64,000 bases of DNA from Salinibacterium sp. ZJ450 (GCF_011751885.2 NZ_CP061771.1:1860001-1924000); one strand, 5' to 3'; shown: positions 34,912 to 43,020, counted from the first letter of the stretch. The notes: generated from the sequence alone by a model not told the origin. Program-made: numbers and translations.

Positions 34912-35478
34912 CTACATACAGTTGATCTTCGAAAGCTCAAAGCTGTCACCTGCGTCAGAGAAGTCCTCCAGCAGTGCTGCGATCGTAGTGAACGGCGCCG
35001 CCCCCGCCGCCAGATGATTCGCCATGCCGATCGCCACACCGTTTCTCATGACCGCTGCCTCGACGTAGACCCCGCCGGGGCAGTTGCTCGTGGTGATCAC
35101 GCTCACATACACACAGTCCCACCGCCCACAGGAGAAATCGGCCGGATCAGCGAACTGGTAATAGATGCCCTCGCCAGCCGGAGAGTATCCCAAGGCTGCC
35201 CATCGTGCATCGTCCTCCTCCCGCTGACGCGTATCGGCCGCGACGGCCCGCTCCGCTGATTCCTGCGCCCGCTGAGCCCTATCGAACGCTTCCTGCTCCG
35301 CCTCGACTTCAGCTGCCTTAGTTTGGTATGCGGCCGTTGCGTTGGACGCGAAGCCATAGCCATACGCAAGTAGGCCCCCTCCAGCAAGAAACAGCGCGGC
35401 GCTCACGGCCAACAGAACGGTCGTACGCGCCGCTCCCCAACGCACCGGCCGTCCCATGCCCTTTGGTGTCCTACTCAT
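34912..35478 (-). CDS. One-TM protein with coiled coil and Cys-containing extracellular domain
   Basis: 188 residues: basic N-terminus, membrane segment (TVLLAVSAALFLAGGGLLAY), coiled coil (about 50-90), then a C-terminal domain with four Cys (FSCGRWDC, TSNCPGG and a terminal INCM). Its start overlaps the end of the preceding gene at 35471 by eight bases, so the two form an operon. The function is unknown; the Cys-rich domain probably lies outside the cell. Confidence 0.62.
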   Translation of the reverse strand: MSRTPKGMGRPVRWGAARTTVLLAVSAALFLAGGGLLAYGYGFASNATAAYQTKAAEVEAEQEAFDRAQRAQESAERAVAADTRQREEDDARWAALGYSPAGEGIYYQFADPADFSCGRWDCVYVSVITTSNCPGGVYVEAAVMRNGVAIGMANHLAAGAAPFTTIAALLEDFSDAGDSFELSKINCM

Positions 35479-35836
35479 CGGTCAGAACCTTCAGTTCATC
35501 CATTCGCTCCACAGTGCTGAAACCGGTGATCAGATTCACCGCTCCAAGCGCCCCCGCCGCTATCCCTAGCGCGAGCAGCGGGATCGACACCGCAAGCACA
35601 ACCGATCGCCGGACGCCGCGACTCGGTTTCCGCTGAGTTCGAACGCCGGCCGCCTCGTCATCGAGACGAGCCTCGTCTCGCTCGGCACCGGCCCAGCCCA
35701 CCCGGGGCGGTCGCGCATTGAACGCCCGGACGTACGCGATCTCATACTCAGTCAACGACCATGGCCAGCCGCCCTCAGGCTGGACATTGACGCCGCGCAC
35801 GGGCGCAATGGATATGTCTGGCACAGATTCCCCCAC
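35471..35836 (-). CDS. One-TM protein, operon partner of the 188-residue protein
   Basis: 121 residues. A cytoplasmic N-terminal part with a Trp-rich block (GGWPWSLTEYEIAYVRAFNA), then a membrane segment (VVLAVSIPLLALGIAAGALG) and a short tail. Family unknown. It overlaps the downstream gene by eight bases. Confidence 0.58.
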   Translation of the reverse strand: MGESVPDISIAPVRGVNVQPEGGWPWSLTEYEIAYVRAFNARPPRVGWAGAERDEARLDDEAAGVRTQRKPSRGVRRSVVLAVSIPLLALGIAAGALGAVNLITGFSTVERMDELKVLTDE

Positions 35837-35915
35837 GATGCTTTCCGGTCATCCTAGCGGCGGAGATGAGGGCACGTCGGTAACTGGGGTTCCGGCCTGT
35901 ACGGCGTCCGGAGAC

Positions 35916-36602
35916 CTAGACCCAGAACTCAGGTGGAGGCCCAAAGGCCCGCCGGCTCGCTCGGATCGCAGCCTCCGCCATCAGCAGATTGGCGCCCGCT
36001 CCGATGACAGCGCCAATGCCGAATGGGACCACCTTGCCGAGCACGATGATGCCCTGCTTGGTGCCGTACTTGGTGATGAAGTTCTTTCCCAGCACGCTGT
36101 TGATCTGGTTCAGTCGCGACATAGGGACCTTAGCGACGATTTGCTTGGCCCAGTGTTTGCCCGACCGCTCCGCCATCTTGCCGATGGTTTCGGCACCACC
36201 ACCGCCGAGCACGATCCCCATCACGAGGGTCCGGCGGCGCTCCAGCTCGTGAAGCTGAACCCCATGAATCTGGGCGAGCGACAAGGCGAAAAGCGCGGTC
36301 AGCTCCAGCGATGTGAGAGCTTCACCACCCGAGATCGCGAGCGCCGCCCCTGTGCCGACTCCGGGCGCGGCAGCGACGGCGCCAACCGCCGCTCCGGTAC
36401 CGGATAGAGCGCTCCGATACATCATCTCCAAGGTTCGGATGACCTCGGCCGGTGTGGCATCAGGGTGCCGCTGACGTGCACGAGCGAGGTTCTTCTCCAC
36501 CGCCGTCGTCTGAACGCTAAAGGCCTTATCGAGCGCAGCGCGGGCAAGACTCCGCCATTCCACGGACGACGGTTCGTCGTCGGCGGGCGTACTGTCTGGC
36601 AT
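35916..36602 (-). CDS. EcsC-like/actinobacterial conserved protein
   Basis: 228 residues from ATG 36602; TAGTCT followed by six bases and the ATG is a leaderless start. The sequence resembles a conserved actinobacterial family similar to EcsC: ATPAEVIRTLEMMYRSALSG, GTGAAVGAVAAAPGVGTGAA and the C-terminal FITKYGTKQGIIVLGKVVPF. Gly/Ala-rich amphipathic segments suggest membrane association. The role is unknown. EcsC proteins are linked to ABC exporter function in Bacillus, which need not apply here. Confidence 0.65.
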   Translation of the reverse strand: MPDSTPADDEPSSVEWRSLARAALDKAFSVQTTAVEKNLARARQRHPDATPAEVIRTLEMMYRSALSGTGAAVGAVAAAPGVGTGAALAISGGEALTSLELTALFALSLAQIHGVQLHELERRRTLVMGIVLGGGGAETIGKMAERSGKHWAKQIVAKVPMSRLNQINSVLGKNFITKYGTKQGIIVLGKVVPFGIGAVIGAGANLLMAEAAIRASRRAFGPPPEFWV

Positions 36603-36754
36603 GCACACAGACTAGAGCTATCTTCACGGCTACGGCGCCAGCGACAAGCCCGATGACGCGGAGAGCCGCTCCGAGCGAACCGCGGCCGGGGACGACGTCG
36701 CGGCCGCCGACGCGCTCGTCGACGAACGCTTGCCTCGATCGGCCACCTACGCCG

Positions 36755-36877
36755 CTCGGGATTTTGAGCGATCGCCGCGCACAAGCTGGACATGCCGCTC
36801 CGCGACGCTCCAGCGGGGCCGGCGTGTATGGGCGGTGAAGGGCGGCTGGGTCTCGATCTTGAGACTCGGCCGCTTCG
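36755..36877 (+). ncRNA. Candidate small RNA gene, module B
   Basis: Same layout as module A: CCGCGCACAA (36775-36784), seven bases, predicted start A at 36792, first hairpin in about 36794-36826, then a second hairpin of 13 pairs (GCGGCTGGGTCTC, 36842-36854, with 36861-36873). Its stem and loop sequence differ from module A, yet every position still pairs (two G-U). The surrounding 36603-37085 holds no convincing protein gene. Confidence 0.5.
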
Positions 36878-37085
36878 CTGCCTAGAGAAGTGCGGGTTCG
36901 CCCTCGTTGTCGGCCCTCAGCGCTGCTGAACGAACCGAGCGGGATGAACACCCCCACGAACGGGAAGCACTTATCGAGGCGACAGGTGCGCTCCTCGGCC
37001 GGTAGCCCCTATCGCTGCCCGAGCGTCGGCAACCCACCCGACACCGCCCACACGCTGCCTTTGGCCTCTCGCTCCGGCCTGCCGG

Positions 37086-37259
37086 TCAGCGTTGCCACGG
37101 TACGCCGCCGCCTGCACACCACTGCCAAGACTGATCGAAATGCGCAGCGAGCGCACCGTCCACTTCGTTCACGTGGACCTCTCGGCTGCAAACCGGGCAC
37201 AGCGGCACCCGCTTCGGCGCCGGATCCGAAGGCGTCGACGTCTGGTAGGAGAAGGGCAT
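37086..37259 (-). CDS. Small zinc-ribbon-like protein
   Basis: 57 residues, opening MPFSYQTSTPSDPAPKRV. It has CPVCSREVHVNEVDGALAAH and a later Trp-x-Trp-Cys (QSWQWCAGG), enough for a zinc site with the His. Codon use is gene-like and no larger frame on the other strand is credible. Such small Cys-x-x-Cys proteins are frequent on actinobacterial mobile elements. Function unknown. Confidence 0.5.
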   Translation of the reverse strand: MPFSYQTSTPSDPAPKRVPLCPVCSREVHVNEVDGALAAHFDQSWQWCAGGGVPWQR

Positions 37260-37683
37260 GCCGTAATCGTGGCCGAGAGCTGAGGCAACGGCAAGTGGCG
37301 CCGCGGGGCGATCACTGCGAAGGCCACCTGACCTCTACTGAGGCGCCCGGCGAGAACCCCGCCGGAAGGCACCGTCGAATGGTTGACCCCTTGGAAGCGC
37401 CCTGCCTGCAAACCCAGAACACCCGACTGTTCAACGCAAGCTGCCAGGAACGGCCGCGCGCCGACAGGCCCCGTTACGACCAGCGGTTCGTTAGCGGGTC
37501 GCCCGACGTGTGCGTCCCCTTGGCGGCGCACTCAGCACGCGGATTCCAGCCGGGTCAGCAGCTCACGCATAGACCCGGTACGCGCCACGGCTGAACTGTG
37601 CGTCCCCCGCACACATACCAGTCATAGCCGCGGAAAACGGTTCGGGATCGGCTCGAACGCGCGGCGTAGTGATCGGAGATCGA
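37260..37683 (+). promoter_or_regulatory. Gene-free leader region with an island promoter box
   Basis: The 15-mer GCAGCTCACGCATAG at 37558-37572 is identical to the one before xis; seven bases later is an A (37580), giving a predicted 104-base leader for the gene at 37684. The leader can form CGGCT/AGCCG and TGTGCG/CGCACA stems (37588-37630). A long plus-strand frame covers the region but its Arg/Pro-rich composition is shadow-like. Confidence 0.4.
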
Positions 37684-38457
37684 ATGTGTAGATCAGTTAT
37701 TCAGGGCGGAAGGCGTTGCGGGCGGGGCTTGTCGGGCGGAGTGAGGAAGGGGCTGAGGAACGCGAAGCTTCGGCTGAAGCGGGCTGTGGTCGTCGGTGGG
37801 AGCGAGAAGATCGCGATCGAGGAAGCGGAGGTTGCTCGGTACGCCGAGCTCGCCGCAGCAGAGCGGGACGTACATCGGGTCGATGATGGGGTCCCGATGG
37901 TCGAGGAAGTGGTGCCGACATTCGTGGCGCAGCCCGAGGGTGCGTCCCTTGCCGAGGAGTTTGTTGTCAGCGAGGCACCCGACGCCGAGCTCGACACCTG
38001 CGCGGCAGGGCCTTCCGACAAGCTCGAAGCGGTGCGCCTGGCGAAGGCCGCCATTTTGGGGGACGCGCCGACTGTGGAGGCTCCAGAACTCGAACCGGCA
38101 CGGACCGGCGTAACGCTCCTGACCTCACTCACGGGTCTCCGCCGAGCCCTCGTTGAAGGTGCACTTGTGACGGTGACGTCCGTCGAACGCCGAGCGGACC
38201 GCAACGCCCAGTGGAAGCCGGCAGCTAGTCGGCAGCTGGGACGCACACAGCCCGTCACCGCAGTCGAACGCTCCGGCGTTAAGCTCGCCGACGGGTCACG
38301 GTTTTCCTTCGGCCACGATCAGGACTGGTCTTTTGAGAACGGCTCGGCAATCCAGCAGACCGCTCTGAGCCGTACCGTTTACCGGGTCGCCCTAGCCCTC
38401 GCCGCCCTCAGCGGCACCGTGCGGCTGGCGACCCGCAGGCGCCGCGCGGCGGAGTAA
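37684..38457 (+). CDS. Mobile-element protein with N-terminal CRS...GGRRC motif
   Basis: 257 residues from ATG 37684 (GGAG eight bases upstream). It opens MCRSVIQGGRRC, a Cys-containing start seen on several actinobacterial phage and plasmid proteins, followed by a basic helix and an acidic middle part (IAIEEAEVARYAELAAAERD). The C-terminal part is beta-rich and ends in a basic tail with a possible membrane segment (RVALALAALSGTVRLATRRR). Function unknown. Confidence 0.6.
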   Translation: MCRSVIQGGRRCGRGLSGGVRKGLRNAKLRLKRAVVVGGSEKIAIEEAEVARYAELAAAERDVHRVDDGVPMVEEVVPTFVAQPEGASLAEEFVVSEAPDAELDTCAAGPSDKLEAVRLAKAAILGDAPTVEAPELEPARTGVTLLTSLTGLRRALVEGALVTVTSVERRADRNAQWKPAASRQLGRTQPVTAVERSGVKLADGSRFSFGHDQDWSFENGSAIQQTALSRTVYRVALALAALSGTVRLATRRRRAAE

Positions 38458-38470
38458 CGCATGGGCTTCG

Positions 38471-38500
38471 CGCCCCGCTCTCGGCCTCGCGAGCGGGGCG
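38471..38500 (+). terminator. 10-bp hairpin after the gene ending at 38457
   Basis: CGCCCCGCTC (38471-38480) pairs with GAGCGGGGCG (38491-38500), ten-base loop; thirteen bases after the stop codon. No strong T run. Confidence 0.55.
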
Positions 38501-38651
38501 CTCAAAAGCCCCGGTCAACGCACCGACCCGCCACTATTCCCCATGATTGGAACGACAAGCTCATGACCCGACTCCCCCGCCCACTCACCTCGGTTCTCAC
38601 CACCCGAGCGCTGGCGCCCCGACGTCGCATCGTCGCAGTGGGAGCGCGACC

Positions 38652-39341
38652 GTGACGGGCTGGCGGCGAGTGGGGCGCGCAGCGCTCAACGTCGTCTGTG
38701 CCGGGTCGCTGGCGGTGGCGGGACTGGCGTTGCTGCCAAGTAGTGGCCCCGTGGAAACGGCTGGGCGCGAGCCGGTGCGCGCCGCGGCTCAAGCGATTGT
38801 GGAGCCTCGCGCGTTAGAGATTCCGAGCGAGCTGGCGCGAGTCGTGGTTGAGGCGGCACCGGAGTCAGTAGGGCGCCTTGTCGTCCCGAGCGTTGGGATC
38901 GACTCGGAGCTGCACACGATGGAGGCGATGGACGGGGACTTTATCGACCCGCCTGGTTTCGCAGATCCATATTTGCTCTTGAACCCGGGGTATGGCATGC
39001 CCGGCGACGACTCTATGACCACGTATCTGGCCATTCACAGCTGGCGCGGGGGTAACGCTCTTGGCAACGCTCTGCTGGACGCCCAAACGGGGCAGCCGCG
39101 GGTTCAAACGGGTGCCGCTATCTTTCTTGACGGCGTCGAGTACCAAGTGCAAGTCGTGAACACGGTGGTGAAGCCCGACTTCCGGCATATCGACGAGGTA
39201 TTCGACGCCTCTTGGGATCTCGTGATCTTTACGTGCCGATGGCATCCGAGCGGCGGACCTAGCGACGCCGCGTACCTGCTCGCCAACCAAGTGGTTCCAA
39301 CCGCAACAGATCTTGTCGCCGCGGCCCCCGCGGCTCCATAG
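38652..39341 (+). CDS. Sortase-like secreted protein
   Basis: 229 residues from GTG 38652 (GGAG eight bases upstream). A signal or anchor segment (ALNVVCAGSLAVAGLALLPS) is followed by a sortase-like core: VGRLVVPSVGIDSELHTMEA, catalytic-type His in LAIHSWRGG, and Cys in VIFTCRWHPSG. The spacing fits a class E/F-like sortase, but the conserved Arg is not clearly placed (an Arg directly follows the Cys), so transpeptidase activity is uncertain. It could attach or process surface proteins from the island. Confidence 0.6.
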   Translation: MTGWRRVGRAALNVVCAGSLAVAGLALLPSSGPVETAGREPVRAAAQAIVEPRALEIPSELARVVVEAAPESVGRLVVPSVGIDSELHTMEAMDGDFIDPPGFADPYLLLNPGYGMPGDDSMTTYLAIHSWRGGNALGNALLDAQTGQPRVQTGAAIFLDGVEYQVQVVNTVVKPDFRHIDEVFDASWDLVIFTCRWHPSGGPSDAAYLLANQVVPTATDLVAAAPAAP

Positions 39342-39479
39342 ACCGGGGAGCTCGGTGAGTCTTGGTCGTCGACCCGAGCTCCCCTTCAATCTCCACGCGC
39401 TGCCGCGCACACACAGAGAGCAGGGCTCAGTCGACTCCTGCCATCGCTTCTGCTCGTTTATCTCTTCGAGGGCGCCACG

Positions 39480-39767
39480 GTGACCCGCCATAGCGGCGAG
39501 CAGGCGACGACGCTGCGGTACGACACGCGGCGCGATCTCCGCGCGCTCCCCTCCGTCGCACTCGTCGTCGGGCTTGTCCTCGCCTTCGCGTACGCAGGCG
39601 CGCTCACCCGGCGAGCCCTCGATATCGAGCTTCTCGGCCCGGTCATGGGCGTCTTGGCAGTGGCCTGCTACTACGGGATCGTCGGCATCCGTGCCGCGCG
39701 CGCGGCATGGAGAGAGGCCGTGTCCGGCCTTGTCGAGGAGTCGCGGGCAGTGCCCAGCGCCTCCTGA
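39480..39767 (+). CDS. Small two-TM membrane protein
   Basis: 95 residues from GTG 39480 (GAGGG upstream). Two hydrophobic segments (VALVVGLVLAFAYAGAL and LGPVMGVLAVACYYGIVGI) with charged ends. Family unknown; it lies downstream of the sortase-like gene on the same strand. Confidence 0.55.
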   Translation: MTRHSGEQATTLRYDTRRDLRALPSVALVVGLVLAFAYAGALTRRALDIELLGPVMGVLAVACYYGIVGIRAARAAWREAVSGLVEESRAVPSAS

Positions 39768-39811
39768 CGGTGGGAGCGCCACCGCTGACCGCTTCACCCG
39801 GGCAGCCCAGG

Positions 39812-40333
39812 TCACCCTTCGACGGGGAACTCCAGCGCCTTGAGAGTGGGTTCCTCGCCGCGCTCGTCCGCAGCGTGATACTCGGCGAGTATCGACCGCA
39901 GAATCCAGTCCCGCGTGGGTGTTAGCTGGCGGAGATGTTCGAGGATGGGGTCCTCCTCATACCCGTCGAGGTCCCACACCGCTGATGCGAGGCCTCGCCG
40001 GCCCGACTCGGGTTCCAAATCCAAGCGATGCGCGGCCGCGACGAGTGTCGTGCCTTCCCGGTCGGTGAACCAGCAACCCAAATCCTCCATCTCTTCGCTG
40101 ATGAGGTTTCTGAATGCGATGAGCACGCGGTCTGCGAGCGGACCGCCTGCGGGGTCCTCACCGAAGAATGGCGCGAGTTTGTCGAGAAACTCGTCGCGCG
40201 CCGCGGCCTAGTCGGCTCGCTCCTGCTCGACATCGATTGGGTTTCCGAACATGTCGACTGGCTGGGCGGGAGTTTCGGTCTGGCTGGTGATGCGGGTCAA
40301 TTGCTTTTCTCTCTGGTTGGCTATGAGGTTCAC
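39812..40333 (-). pseudogene. Uncharacterised protein gene with an in-frame TAG
   Basis: From GTG 40333 (AGGGG ribosome site) 41 codons read MNLIANQREKQLTRITSQTE and on to DVEQERAD, then TAG at 40208-40210. In the same frame it continues AAARDEFLDKLAPFFGED through LEPESGRRGLASAVWDLDG to 39812. No good start follows the TAG until GTG 40126. Either a nonsense mutation split a 173-residue gene, or only the short first frame and a separate 104-residue frame are made. Family unknown. Confidence 0.5.
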
Positions 40334-40354
40334 CGTATGTGTCCCCTGCCATAT

Positions 40355-40364
40355 CTATGCGCGG
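40355..40364 (-). promoter_or_regulatory. Island promoter box for the gene at 40333
   Basis: Minus strand CCGCGCATAG, seven bases, then A (40347) followed directly by GGGG, which then serves as the ribosome site for GTG 40333. This is a short-leader case of the box. Confidence 0.55.
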
Positions 40365-40518
40365 CACATTCTTGGAATCGACGCATCCGCCGCATGTCTG
40401 TTCGATGCGAACGCGTTGTCTTCTGCGTGTGTCGTCACGCATCGCCCCAGCCCATGCGTTGCAGGAGCCATCTGCGGCGAGAATCTGTAGGTGGGCGGGA
40501 GACAGATACACTCAGCCC

Positions 40519-40911
40519 GTGAATCAAGCTCAGTCGATGACTTTGGCGACCAGCGACCCGCACAGGTCGAATAGTCAACAGCCCAAACCCAAACGGCGAG
40601 TGTGGTGGGTGGTCGGGCTAGTCACCCTCGCACTCTCGACCACCGGGCTTGCCGTCGGCTTCGCGCTCACGTTCGTGGAGCTGATTTCTGCCCGCTCTGA
40701 TGCTGAGGCGTTCGAAGCACAGCTGTGGGACGCCGAAGCGCAGGTCTGGGACTTAGAGCAAGAGCTGCGCGGCATCACAGATTATGTAGACGCGCTTGAA
40801 GGCGAGGTCGCTGAGTGCAAGTCCACGATCGATGAGGGATCGTTGCTGCTCTCGATGCGCGATTTCGATAGCGCCTTCTGGGAGCTCGCCGGCTCGGACT
40901 GCAGCTACTGA
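40519..40911 (+). CDS. One-TM coiled-coil protein
   Basis: 130 residues from GTG 40519; TACACT followed by six bases and GTG indicates a leaderless message. Basic Pro/Lys N-terminus, membrane segment (VGLVTLALSTTGLAVGFALT), then an acidic coiled coil (QLWDAEAQVWDLEQELRG) and a short Cys-containing end. Function unknown; similar in shape to other small island proteins. Confidence 0.6.
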   Translation: MNQAQSMTLATSDPHRSNSQQPKPKRRVWWVVGLVTLALSTTGLAVGFALTFVELISARSDAEAFEAQLWDAEAQVWDLEQELRGITDYVDALEGEVAECKSTIDEGSLLLSMRDFDSAFWELAGSDCSY

Positions 40912-40956
40912 GCATTCGTACGCCGTTAGGTGTGCCGCCGACCTGTTTCGGTGGGC

Positions 40957-41262
40957 TTACCGACCGTGGGAGCTTGGCCCCGGGTCGATCCTGATGTCGA
41001 TGGGATTCTCCGCGAGGTACGCGCGACCCGCTGCTGTGACTTCAACCGAGAACAGCCCGTCGTCCTCTGTCTGCTCCAAGTACCCGGCGCTGATAAGAGC
41101 CGTGACCGTGTTGCCTTTTACTGGCGGGAAGCCGGTGAAGTTCAGCGCGGCGACTGCGCTGCCGCCGTCGCCATAGGCGCCCTTCGGAATCCAGGTGTAG
41201 AGGCCAAACATTTCGATCGCGGTGAGTATACCCAGTGCGTAATCGGTGAGTGGTCGCGGCAT
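40957..41262 (-). CDS. Small winged-helix-like protein
   Basis: 101 residues from ATG 41262; TAGGCT seven bases upstream suggests leaderless translation. The sequence has a helix-turn-helix followed by a wing-like strand pair (GNTVTALISAGYLEQTEDDG, then LFSVEVTAAGRAYLAEN), as in MarR/PadR-like DNA-binding proteins. It is divergent from the small gene at 41301, whose promoter box lies between them, so it could control that region. Confidence 0.55.
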   Translation of the reverse strand: MPRPLTDYALGILTAIEMFGLYTWIPKGAYGDGGSAVAALNFTGFPPVKGNTVTALISAGYLEQTEDDGLFSVEVTAAGRAYLAENPIDIRIDPGPSSHGR

Positions 41263-41283
41263 GGCGCTGAGCCTACCGATCCG

Positions 41284-41293
41284 CCGCGCATAG
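41284..41293 (+). promoter_or_regulatory. Island promoter box upstream of the 32-codon gene
   Basis: CCGCGCATAG, seven bases, then ATG 41301. Confidence 0.55.
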
Positions 41294-41300
41294 GTCTGGC

Positions 41301-41399
41301 ATGACGACCACAGAACAACCGACCGGTATTGCCGGTCAAAAGACCGCCGCCTCAGATCCGTATGATTCTGCGGCCACTCATCCGGCACAACTTAGGTGA
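41301..41399 (+). CDS. Predicted 32-residue leaderless peptide
   Basis: MTTTEQPTGIAGQKTAASDP and twelve more residues, stop at 41397-41399. It is supported mainly by its ATG sitting exactly at the predicted transcription start of an island promoter box, and by its position 39 bases before the recombinase gene. It might be a leader peptide for that gene or a short protein of its own. Confidence 0.4.
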   Translation: MTTTEQPTGIAGQKTAASDPYDSAATHPAQLR

Positions 41400-41438
41400 G
41401 AACTGACCAACTCAGAAGGGACCCTTTCGCTGGGTACC

Positions 41439-42009
41439 GTGTCTCAGATCTACGGCTACGCACGGGTCTCCCGCGGCGACTCCCAGAGCCTCGACCGGCA
41501 GATTCAGGAACTCACTGCTGTGGGTTGCACGAGGATCTTTACCGATGAGCTGAGCGGAGGCCGCGCTACCGAGAGCCGCCCGGGTTTTGCTGACGCGATC
41601 AGCCATCTGCGAAGCGGGGACGTCCTCGCAGCTGTGAGCCTCGATCGACTTTCCAGGTCGCTCGGAGACTTGATGGGAACGGTCGATGACTTGGTGCTGG
41701 AACGGGGTCACGGTGCGGGTGCTCAACCTCGGGGATCTCGACCCGCGTTCACCGTTGTCGCGGGTACTCCTCCAAGTGCTGGGCGCCGTTGCCGAACTCG
41801 AACGCAGCCTAATTCGTGAGCGCACCGTGAGCGGCATGCGCGCCGCAAAACAGCGAGGCGCTCGCATCGGCAGACCCGCGTCCCTCACGCCCGAACAGCT
41901 AAAGGCGGTCTTGGCCATGCGAGCGACCGGACAGTCCGCTGCTGCGACCGCCCGGGCCTTCGGCGTCTCTGAGCGCACGATCAGGCGCGTCTCTGAGGCG
42001 GCATCGTGA
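41439..42009 (+). pseudogene. Serine recombinase (resolvase/invertase family), frameshifted
   Basis: The N-terminal resolvase domain is complete with nucleophile context YARVSRGDSQSLDRQ (the Ser in VSR) and LDRLSRSLGDLMGTV. At about 41704, in a GGGG run, the frame breaks after DDLVLERG and resumes one base off as VTVRVLNLGDLDPRSPLSRV, continuing through AELERSLIRERT to the C-terminal helix-turn-helix (SAAATARAFGVSERTIRRVS). Joined, it is a normal-length (about 188 aa) DNA invertase-type recombinase. It would act on short inverted or direct sites; none is evident beside it. Confidence 0.8.
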
Positions 42010-42022
42010 CGATCGTCTTGGG

Positions 42023-42931
42023 CTAAGCGGCGGCCCTCTGCCCCAAGCGCAGCTCCAAGTGCCGCGCGTAGCTCGGCGCCCTCAGCGGGTCATGTGCGGT
42101 GCACGGTCGACCATCCAACTCGCTGACTGCCTCCGCTAGATCTTCCGTAGGCGCCTCAATTCCTCGGCGGATGATGCCGGTCTCATCCACGACCACATAC
42201 CCCCACTCGAAAAGTGCATCGCATCCGAGTGCGCACGCGAGCATCGCGATCGCACCGAAGTCGCGTCGCTCCTCCTCGGTGGAGAGACTTCTGGGAACGA
42301 TGTGGGCGGCGATGAGCAGGCCCTTCGGCAGCCGGCGTCCGCACAGAGCGCAGTCGGCAGCCGTACGTCCGTCGAGAAGATGCGCTCGCAGCTCGCCCTG
42401 TTCGAGCCGGACCTTTGCAACCGTCTCAGCATCAGTCACATCACCACCCCAAGTCGACGCGGGCAGCCCGTAGAGGCTGTCGCCCTCGGGCTCGATCACA
42501 ACGCCGAGCTCGCCCAGGAGCCGTGCCCCGTCCTCGTCGCTCAGCGGCGAGACGTACTTCTGGGCTGTGACGCCCCGGTAGTCCAACGGCCCCCGGTTGC
42601 CGTGCGTGATGAGTTCGGCGGCCCGCTGCCACGGAAGCCACAGTCCCGTGGTTATCGGCGCGACTTTGACGTACCAACCGACGTCCAAGTCGTCCGGCTT
42701 CTTCTTCGGGTAGCCGTCCGGTCGCGGCGCATCCACCCATTCTTCGGCGACCGTGCTTACAGCTCGTATCGCCTGCCCCGCGTAGTGGAAGACGATGTCA
42801 CCGCGCTTCAGTTGATGGAGGGCGATTCGTGATGCTTGGCGGACCCCGCTAGCGGTCTCCGATGACCAAAGCGAACCTTGATCGATCGCCGTCTCGTAGT
42901 TCTTCGTCTGCGTTGCCCACCAGAACGCCAT
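42023..42931 (-). CDS. EVE-like domain fused to HNH nuclease
   Basis: 302 residues from ATG 42931 (GGGGGA ribosome site). The N-terminal 160 residues look like an EVE/PUA-type modified-base reader: MAFWWATQTKNYETAIDQGS, then LKRGDIVFHYAGQAIRAVST. The C-terminal part has a zinc-anchored HNH-type nuclease site: CALCGRRLPKGLLIAAHIVP, followed by a hydrophobic stretch with CALGCDALFEWG. This architecture is known from modification-dependent restriction enzymes. The fold assignment of the N-terminal domain is inferred. A target such as modified phage DNA is plausible. Confidence 0.72.
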   Translation of the reverse strand: MAFWWATQTKNYETAIDQGSLWSSETASGVRQASRIALHQLKRGDIVFHYAGQAIRAVSTVAEEWVDAPRPDGYPKKKPDDLDVGWYVKVAPITTGLWLPWQRAAELITHGNRGPLDYRGVTAQKYVSPLSDEDGARLLGELGVVIEPEGDSLYGLPASTWGGDVTDAETVAKVRLEQGELRAHLLDGRTAADCALCGRRLPKGLLIAAHIVPRSLSTEEERRDFGAIAMLACALGCDALFEWGYVVVDETGIIRRGIEAPTEDLAEAVSELDGRPCTAHDPLRAPSYARHLELRLGQRAAA

Positions 42932-43020
42932 CAGTCCCCCATTTCTTCGGCGCCATCGCCGCTCTGAGGCTATCGCGCCCCCGCACCGCCAACGGTTCGC
43001 CGACGCTGCGTCCCGCGCCA

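Noticed and set aside
36890-37594. A 234-codon plus-strand open frame
   Set aside because: Arg/Pro/Ser-rich, no ribosome site, no family resemblance, and it lies opposite a better small zinc-ribbon-like frame; high GC leaves such frames open by chance.
41439-42009. Programmed frameshifting in the serine recombinase
   Set aside because: There is only a short G run and no clear slippery heptamer or downstream pseudoknot; a simple indel is more likely.
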